Below are positions 59,363-64,000 of a DNA stretch of 64,000 nt, in pieces; positions within the stretch are counted from its first letter, which is position 1, and each line of letters starts with the position of its first letter. This DNA is from Pseudomonas thivervalensis. GTDB taxonomy: Bacteria > Pseudomonadota > Gammaproteobacteria > Pseudomonadales > Pseudomonadaceae. Position numbers and translations under genes: made by a program. Location: the NCBI RefSeq assembly GCF_001269655.1, contig NZ_LHVE01000001.1, positions 558,001 through 622,000 of the forward strand, given 5' to 3'. The notes beneath the pieces are model-generated. The model was given only the letters and a program-made list of their open reading frames with translations. It was not told the DNA's origin and made no database searches.

Positions 59363-60430
59363 ATGCTGGACTGGAAAAACCGCGCGGGCAGCGCGCCTGA
59401 ACGCGCCGCCGAGCCGAAATCGGCCACCCGCAGCTACCTGGGTGGGCTTTTTTTCAGCCGCGCACTGGCCACGCTGATCGGCCTTTACCTGCTAGTGACC
59501 ATTGCCCTCGGCTGGTACTGGAGCCAGGAGCCCGCGTTGTTCCCCGTGCAGCAGAATGCCCAGGCCGCGGCTGAGAAGGATGGCCGGCAAATGGTGGTGG
59601 GCTACACCACGGTCGAGACGCTCAAGACCGTGGCCGGGACCCTGCTGACCAAGCAGGGCGGCTACATTTCCAACGACCGCTTCCCGCCAGGCCTGTGGAT
59701 GGACAACATGCCGAGTTGGGAATACGGCGTGCTGGTGCAGGTCCGTGACCTGAGCCGCGCCCTGCGCAAGGACTTCGCCCGTTCCCAGTCCCAGTCCGCC
59801 GAAGACGCCGACCTGGCCAAGGCCGAGCCGCGCTTCAACTTCGACAACCGCAGTTGGGTGCTGCCCTCCAGCGAATCCGAATACCAGGAAGGCATCAACT
59901 CCCTGAGCCGCTATCAGGCGCGCCTGTCCGACCCGAACCAGAAAAGCGCGCTGTTCTATGCCCGCGCCGACAACCTGAACAACTGGCTGGGGGATGTCGG
60001 CACGCGCCTGGGTTCGTTGTCCCAGCGCCTGTCGGCCAGCGTTGGCCGGGTCAAGCTCAACACCTCGCTGAAAACCGAAGTCCCGGCCCCGGGCCAGGTG
60101 CCGCAGGTGGACGAAGAGGTGGTCGAGACCCCGTGGCTGCAGATCGACAACGTGTTCTATGAAGCCCGCGGCCAGGCCTGGGCGCTGTCGCACCTGCTGC
60201 GTGCCATCGAAGTGGATTTCGCCGATGTGCTGGCGAAAAAGAACGCCACGGTCAGCGTGCGGCAGATCATTCGTGAACTGGAAGCCTCCCAGGAGCCGGT
60301 CTGGAGCCCGATGATCCTCAACGGCAGCGGCTTCGGTGTGTTGGCGAACCACTCGCTGGTCATGGCCAACTACATTTCCCGGGCCAACGCAGCGGTCATC
60401 GACTTGCGGCAGTTGCTGAACCAGGGCTGA
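59363..60430 (+). CDS. DUF2333 family membrane-anchored protein
   Basis: A 355-residue protein with one N-terminal membrane helix (ALATLIGLYLLVTIALGWYW) and a large, probably periplasmic helical domain (PPGLWMDNMPSWEYGVLVQV, FYARADNLNNWLGDVGTRLG, FYEARGQAWALSHLLRAIEV). It sits next to gcbA and the NUDIX gene as in P. aeruginosa. The function of DUF2333 is unknown. The stop is 3 bases before the NUDIX start. Confidence 0.9.
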   Translation: MLDWKNRAGSAPERAAEPKSATRSYLGGLFFSRALATLIGLYLLVTIALGWYWSQEPALFPVQQNAQAAAEKDGRQMVVGYTTVETLKTVAGTLLTKQGGYISNDRFPPGLWMDNMPSWEYGVLVQVRDLSRALRKDFARSQSQSAEDADLAKAEPRFNFDNRSWVLPSSESEYQEGINSLSRYQARLSDPNQKSALFYARADNLNNWLGDVGTRLGSLSQRLSASVGRVKLNTSLKTEVPAPGQVPQVDEEVVETPWLQIDNVFYEARGQAWALSHLLRAIEVDFADVLAKKNATVSVRQIIRELEASQEPVWSPMILNGSGFGVLANHSLVMANYISRANAAVIDLRQLLNQG

Positions 60431-60433
60431 TCC

Positions 60434-60991
60434 ATGAGCGAAAGCCCCCGGGAGGTCGCTCACCGAGTGGCCTCGGATGCCGAGCTGATCGCATGGGTCG
60501 ACGAGCACGACAATCTGCTCGGCAGCCTGGTGCGTTCGGAGTTGCGCGAGCGCGGCCTGATCGGGCGCGGCACCTACATCATGCTGTTCAACTCGGCCGG
60601 TGAACTGTGCGTTCACCGGCGCACCCTGAGCAAGGCCATCTACCCGGGTTTCTGGGATGTGGCGGCGGGCGGCATGGTCCAGGCCGACGAGACCTACGCC
60701 GAGTCGGCCGCCCGTGAGCTGGCGGAAGAACTGGGCGTGAGCGGCGTGGAGCTGACCGCCCACGACCATTTTTATTTCGAAGACCCGGGCAGTCGCCTGT
60801 GGTGTTCGGCGTTCTCGGCGGTGTGGGACGGCCCGTTGGTCCTGCAACCCGAAGAAGTCCTCGAAGCGCGCTTCCTGCCCCTCGAACAGGTGCTCGATGA
60901 AATCCAGCGCATGCCTTACTGCCCGGACTCCCTGGCGGCGCTCGAACGCTATTTGCGCGTTCATGGCGGCGGCGTCGCAAAGAAGCTATAA
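60434..60991 (+). CDS. NUDIX hydrolase (YfcD-like)
   Basis: A 185-residue enzyme. The NUDIX box is GGMVQADETYAESAARELAE followed by ELG, close to the G-x5-E-x7-R-E-U-x-E-E-x-G-U consensus. The isopentenyl-diphosphate-isomerase/YfcD-like start is LIAWVDEHDNLLGSLVRSEL, with the HRRTLSKAIYPGFWDVAAGG strand. It hydrolyses a nucleoside-diphosphate-linked compound; the substrate is unknown. It is co-transcribed with the DUF2333 gene. Confidence 0.93.
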   Translation: MSESPREVAHRVASDAELIAWVDEHDNLLGSLVRSELRERGLIGRGTYIMLFNSAGELCVHRRTLSKAIYPGFWDVAAGGMVQADETYAESAARELAEELGVSGVELTAHDHFYFEDPGSRLWCSAFSAVWDGPLVLQPEEVLEARFLPLEQVLDEIQRMPYCPDSLAALERYLRVHGGGVAKKL

Positions 60992-61160
60992 ATTGGCGCT
61001 GATTGGCCCTTAGCAAGTCGGCTTTTTGCCGTTACACTGCGCGACTTTTCAAGCTGAGCCGTCTCTGCGGTCCAGTAGCGCTGCCCCTGCCTGAGTGGGG
61101 TTTCGCGGTCGAGGCACGTTCACCCCTCGACCAGTCTTTGTCCTCCCAAGAGGATTGCCG

Positions 61161-61532
61161 GTGGCCAAAAAAGCCGCATCCTTCGCCGCCCTGGGCGGCC
61201 TGGTATTTTCTACCGACGCCGGTCGTCATTGCCCTGATTGCCGTCAACCGGTGGATGCCTGCATCTGCAAACAGACCGCCATCCCTGCCGGTGACGGCAT
61301 TGCCCGTGTGCGCCGTGAAAGCAAAGGTCGCGGCGGCAAGACGGTGACCACGATCACCGGCGTGCCGTTGGCCGAAGACGCGCTCAAGGAATTGGCCACC
61401 ACGTTGAAGAAACGCTGCGGCACCGGTGGTGCGTTGAAAGACGGCATCATCGAGATCCAGGGCGACCACGTCGAGCTGCTGCTGGCGGAACTGCTCAAGC
61501 ACGGTTTCAAGGCGAAGAAATCCGGCGGCTAG
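61161..61532 (+). CDS. SUI1/YciH-type translation initiation factor-like protein
   Basis: A 123-residue bacterial homologue of eIF1. It has an N-terminal zinc-knuckle-like HCPDCRQPVDACIC, then the SUI1 fold RVRRESKGRGGKTVTTITGV, LKKRCGTGGALKDGIIEIQG, and DHVELLLAELLKHGF. GTG at 61161 has GAGG at 8 bases; the longer in-frame extension has no support. Likely modulates translation start selection, by family knowledge. Confidence 0.93.
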   Translation: MAKKAASFAALGGLVFSTDAGRHCPDCRQPVDACICKQTAIPAGDGIARVRRESKGRGGKTVTTITGVPLAEDALKELATTLKKRCGTGGALKDGIIEIQGDHVELLLAELLKHGFKAKKSGG

Positions 61533-61538
61533 CAGCTT

Positions 61539-61603
61539 CTGTGAAAACCACCCTCGGCTGGACCCGAACCCGATGTTCGAGGTCGCCCGCATGGTTTTCA
61601 CAG
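61539..61603. other. Inverted repeat between the SUI1 gene and speA
   Basis: 12-base arms ctgtgaaaacca (61539-61550) and tggttttcacag (61592-61603) with a 41-base GC-rich loop begin 7 bases after the SUI1 stop. There is no T-run, so it is not a standard terminator. The remainder of the 211-base gap up to 61743 should contain the speA promoter. Confidence 0.55.
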
Positions 61604-61743
61604 AGTCTGTTCTGAACGGGTTTCTAAACTCATCGCTGGGAGCAGGGTCTACCTTGCTAACAGGCAATTCGTCATTTTCACTCTCTAGACTGCCCCAGCC
61701 TCCGACCGGATGGTGCATTTTGACTTCTTTATAGGGGACTTCG

Positions 61744-63657
61744 ATGTCCGTACGACGCACACGCAAAGACGATGGCAGCCAATGGACAGTTGCGGACAGC
61801 CGCAGCGTTTACGGGATTCGCCATTGGGGGGCCGGGTATTTCGCGATCAATGAAGCCGGTCGCGTCGAAGTCCGTCCGAACGGTCCCGGCAGCTCGCCCA
61901 TCGACCTGTACGAGCAAGTCGACCAGTTGCGCCAGAGCGGCCTCTCGCTGCCCTTGCTGGTGCGCTTCCCCGACATCCTGCAAGACCGTGTGCGCCAGCT
62001 CACCGGCGCGTTCGACAGCAACATCGCGCGCCTGGAATATCAGAGCAAGTACACCGCGCTCTACCCGATCAAGGTCAACCAGCAGGAAGCGGTGATCGAG
62101 AACATCATCGCCACCCAGAACGTCTCCATCGGCCTGGAAGCCGGTTCCAAGCCGGAGCTGCTGGCGGTGCTGGCCCTGGCGCCGAAAGGCGGGACCATCG
62201 TCTGCAACGGCTACAAGGACCGTGAATTCATTCGCCTGGCGCTGATGGGCCAGAAGCTCGGTCACAACGTCTTCATCGTCATCGAGAAAGAGTCCGAAGT
62301 CGGCCTGGTGATCGAAGAAGCCGCGGTGCTCAAGGTCAAGCCGCAGGTCGGCCTGCGCGTGCGCCTGTCGTCCCTGGCGTCGAGCAAGTGGGCCGATACC
62401 GGTGGCGAGAAGTCCAAGTTCGGCTTGTCGGCCGCACAATTGCTGTCGGTGGTCGAGCGCTTCCGCGCCGCCGGCCTGGACCAGGGCATCCGCCTGCTGC
62501 ACTTCCACATGGGCTCGCAGATCGCCAACCTGGCGGACTACCAGCACGGATTCAAGGAAGCGATCCGTTACTACGGCGAGCTGCGCAACCTCGGCCTGCC
62601 GGTGGATCACATCGACGTCGGCGGTGGCCTCGGGGTGGACTACGACGGCACGCACTCGCGCAATGCCAGTTCGATCAACTACGACATGGACGATTACGCC
62701 GGTGTCGTGGTGGGCATGCTCAAGGAATTCTGCGATGCCCAGGGCCTGCCGCACCCGCACATCTTCTCGGAAAGCGGCCGCTCGCTGACTGCTCACCACG
62801 CGATGCTGGTGGTGCAGGTGACCGACGTCGAGAAACACAACGACGACGTGCCGGCGATCGACAACAAGCAGGAACTGCCGGAAACCGTGCAATGGCTGGT
62901 TGATCTATTGGGCCCAACCGACATCGAGATGGTCACCGAGACCTACTGGCGCGCCACGCACTACATGAGCGATGTGGCGGCCCAATATGCCGACGGCAAG
63001 CTGACCCTGGCGGAAAAAGCCTTGGCCGAGCAGTGCTACTTTGCCGTGTGCCGTCGCCTGCACAACTCGTTGAAGGCCCGCCAGCGTTCGCACCGCCAGG
63101 TGCTGGATGAGCTCAACGACAAGCTGGCCGACAAGTACATCTGCAACTTCTCGGTGTTCCAGAGCCTGCCGGACACCTGGGCCATCGGCCAGGTGCTGCC
63201 GATCCTGCCGCTGCATCGCCTGGACGAAGAGCCGCTGCGCCGCGCCGTGCTGCAAGACCTGACCTGCGACTCCGACGGCAAGATCAAGCAATACGTCGAC
63301 GAGCAGAGCATCGAGACCAGCCTGCCGGTTCACGCGCTCAATCCGGGGGAAGACTACCTGCTGGGCATCTTCCTGGTGGGCGCCTACCAGGAAATCCTCG
63401 GTGACATGCACAACCTGTTCGGTGACACCGACTCGGTGAACATCTACCAGAACGCCGACGGCAGCGTGTACCACGCCGGTATCGAGACCCACGACACCAT
63501 CGAAGACATGCTGCGCTACGTGCACTTGTCGCCGGAAGAGTTGATGACGCACTACCGCGACAAGTGCGCCAGCGCCCGCATCAGCGCCGCCGAACGCACT
63601 CAGTTCCTCGATGCCTTGCGCTTGGGGCTGACGCGTTCGTCTTATCTGTCTTCCTGA
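61744..63657 (+). CDS. speA: Biosynthetic arginine decarboxylase SpeA
   Basis: PLP enzyme of fold type III that makes agmatine for polyamines, 637 residues, the family length. It shows [15 protein letters not shown] (Schiff-base Lys), [58 protein letters not shown], and [23 protein letters not shown] at 61744 is preceded by GGGGA. It closes the core block that runs from retS. Confidence 0.98.
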   Translation: MSVRRTRKDDGSQWTVADSRSVYGIRHWGAGYFAINEAGRVEVRPNGPGSSPIDLYEQVDQLRQSGLSLPLLVRFPDILQDRVRQLTGAFDSNIARLEYQSKYTALYPIKVNQQEAVIENIIATQNVSIGLEAGSKPELLAVLALAPKGGTIVCNGYKDREFIRLALMGQKLGHNVFIVIEKESEVGLVIEEAAVLKVKPQVGLRVRLSSLASSKWADTGGEKSKFGLSAAQLLSVVERFRAAGLDQGIRLLHFHMGSQIANLADYQHGFKEAIRYYGELRNLGLPVDHIDVGGGLGVDYDGTHSRNASSINYDMDDYAGVVVGMLKEFCDAQGLPHPHIFSESGRSLTAHHAMLVVQVTDVEKHNDDVPAIDNKQELPETVQWLVDLLGPTDIEMVTETYWRATHYMSDVAAQYADGKLTLAEKALAEQCYFAVCRRLHNSLKARQRSHRQVLDELNDKLADKYICNFSVFQSLPDTWAIGQVLPILPLHRLDEEPLRRAVLQDLTCDSDGKIKQYVDEQSIETSLPVHALNPGEDYLLGIFLVGAYQEILGDMHNLFGDTDSVNIYQNADGSVYHAGIETHDTIEDMLRYVHLSPEELMTHYRDKCASARISAAERTQFLDALRLGLTRSSYLSS

Positions 63658-63665
63658 TAGAGAAA

Positions 63666-63696
63666 GCGCCAACAGCCGTTCCCTCAAGGTTGGCGC
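63666..63696. terminator. Possible speA terminator hairpin
   Basis: Stem gcgccaac/gttggcgc (8 bp, perfect) lies 9 bases after the speA stop. On plus it lacks a T-run (gattcac follows); on minus it is followed by TTTCTC. A weak terminator or an mRNA 3' stabiliser. Confidence 0.45.
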
Positions 63697-63702
63697 GATT
63701 CA

Positions 63703-63796
63703 CTGTGGCGAGGGAGCTTGCTCCCGCTGGGCTGCGCAGCGGACCCATTTTTGTGGCTGCTTCGCCCCCAAGCGGGAGCAAGCTCCCTCGCCACAG
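63703..63796. repeat. REPIN (type A) after speA
   Basis: Arms ctgtggcgagggagcttgct and agcaagctccctcgccacag. Confidence 0.9.
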
Positions 63797-63858
63797 GATG
63801 GCATCAGCTCCACCTCTTGGCTGATTAACAATGCCCGCCGGGGCTGTCAGAAAATACA

Positions 63859-63878
63859 CCGCACATTGCGGGTTTTTT
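63859..63878 (+). terminator. Short hairpin with T-run after speA
   Basis: Stem ccgca-cat-tgcgg is followed by g and six T. It would end plus-strand transcripts coming from speA through the REPIN. The last 120 bases of the window after it hold nothing I can name. Confidence 0.5.
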
Positions 63879-64000
63879 CGGAGAGTCTCGGAGGGCATTT
63901 TTGTTTATGCCACGGCTATTTCTTCACACCGGTGTATTTAATCGGTGATGTCCTTATTTCGTGTAGTCCCTTTCCTAACCTGTACTTCGCCCCTCTACGC

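Overview
The window is a chromosomal segment of a fluorescens-group Pseudomonas. It is GC-rich, its gene orders match P. aeruginosa PAO1 blocks as I remember them, a Pseudomonas-specific DUF6124 gene is present, and intergenic spaces carry many REP/REPIN palindromes. I ran no database search. Family calls come from reading motifs and context.

Layout. (1) 1-9.1 kb, minus strand: urea use. ureC (cut by the window edge), ureB, two GNAT acetyltransferases, ureA and ureD are followed by the urea ABC importer urtEDCBA. urtA is preceded by a good sigma-54 (-24/-12) element and a TGCACCA/TGGTGCA dyad that suggests NtrC control. (2) 9.4-11.3 kb: two accessory genes, a two-domain SAM methyltransferase with a TTG start and a small exported protein made of YPD/WPD repeats. 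(3) 11.4-19.5 kb, minus strand: a metal-uptake block. It holds a DUF2946 protein, a PCu(A)C copper chaperone, a second DUF2946 protein, the TonB copper receptor OprC, a PepSY membrane protein, and a BtuCDF/FecBCD-like ABC importer. (4) 19.6-21.1 kb: a decayed strip with two truncated HigA-type antitoxin genes separated by REPINs, a DUF6124 gene and a structured intergenic region. (5) 21.1-28.9 kb: divergent cobalamin (corrin ring) clusters, cobL-cbiD-cobK on minus and cobG-cobH-cobI-cbiG/cobJ fusion on plus.

(6) 29.3-38.2 kb: a toxin locus. A 2364-residue protein carries a TcdA/TcdB-type glycosyltransferase, a YopT-like C58 cysteine protease and a TcdA/B-type pore-forming region. Beside it are two divergently transcribed, mutually related proteins of unknown function. 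(7) 38.2-63.7 kb: a core block in PAO1 order: marC-like gene, retS, purD, purH, fis, dusB, a DUF3426 protein, prmA, accC, accB, aroQ, a chemoreceptor, gcbA, a DUF2333 protein, a NUDIX hydrolase, a SUI1/YciH protein and speA. Between prmA and accC sits a second toxin gene of the DUF6543 (dermonecrotic-like) type. It is cut by a single in-frame TAG, and its C-terminal domain looks like a CheD-type glutamine deamidase.

The most interesting material is the two toxin loci: the glycosyltransferase plus C58 protease plus pore architecture with its paralogue pair, and the CheD-like deamidase toxin with its amber codon. Next come the REPIN-flanked half-antitoxins, one of them only 52 codons long, and the YPD/WPD repeat protein.
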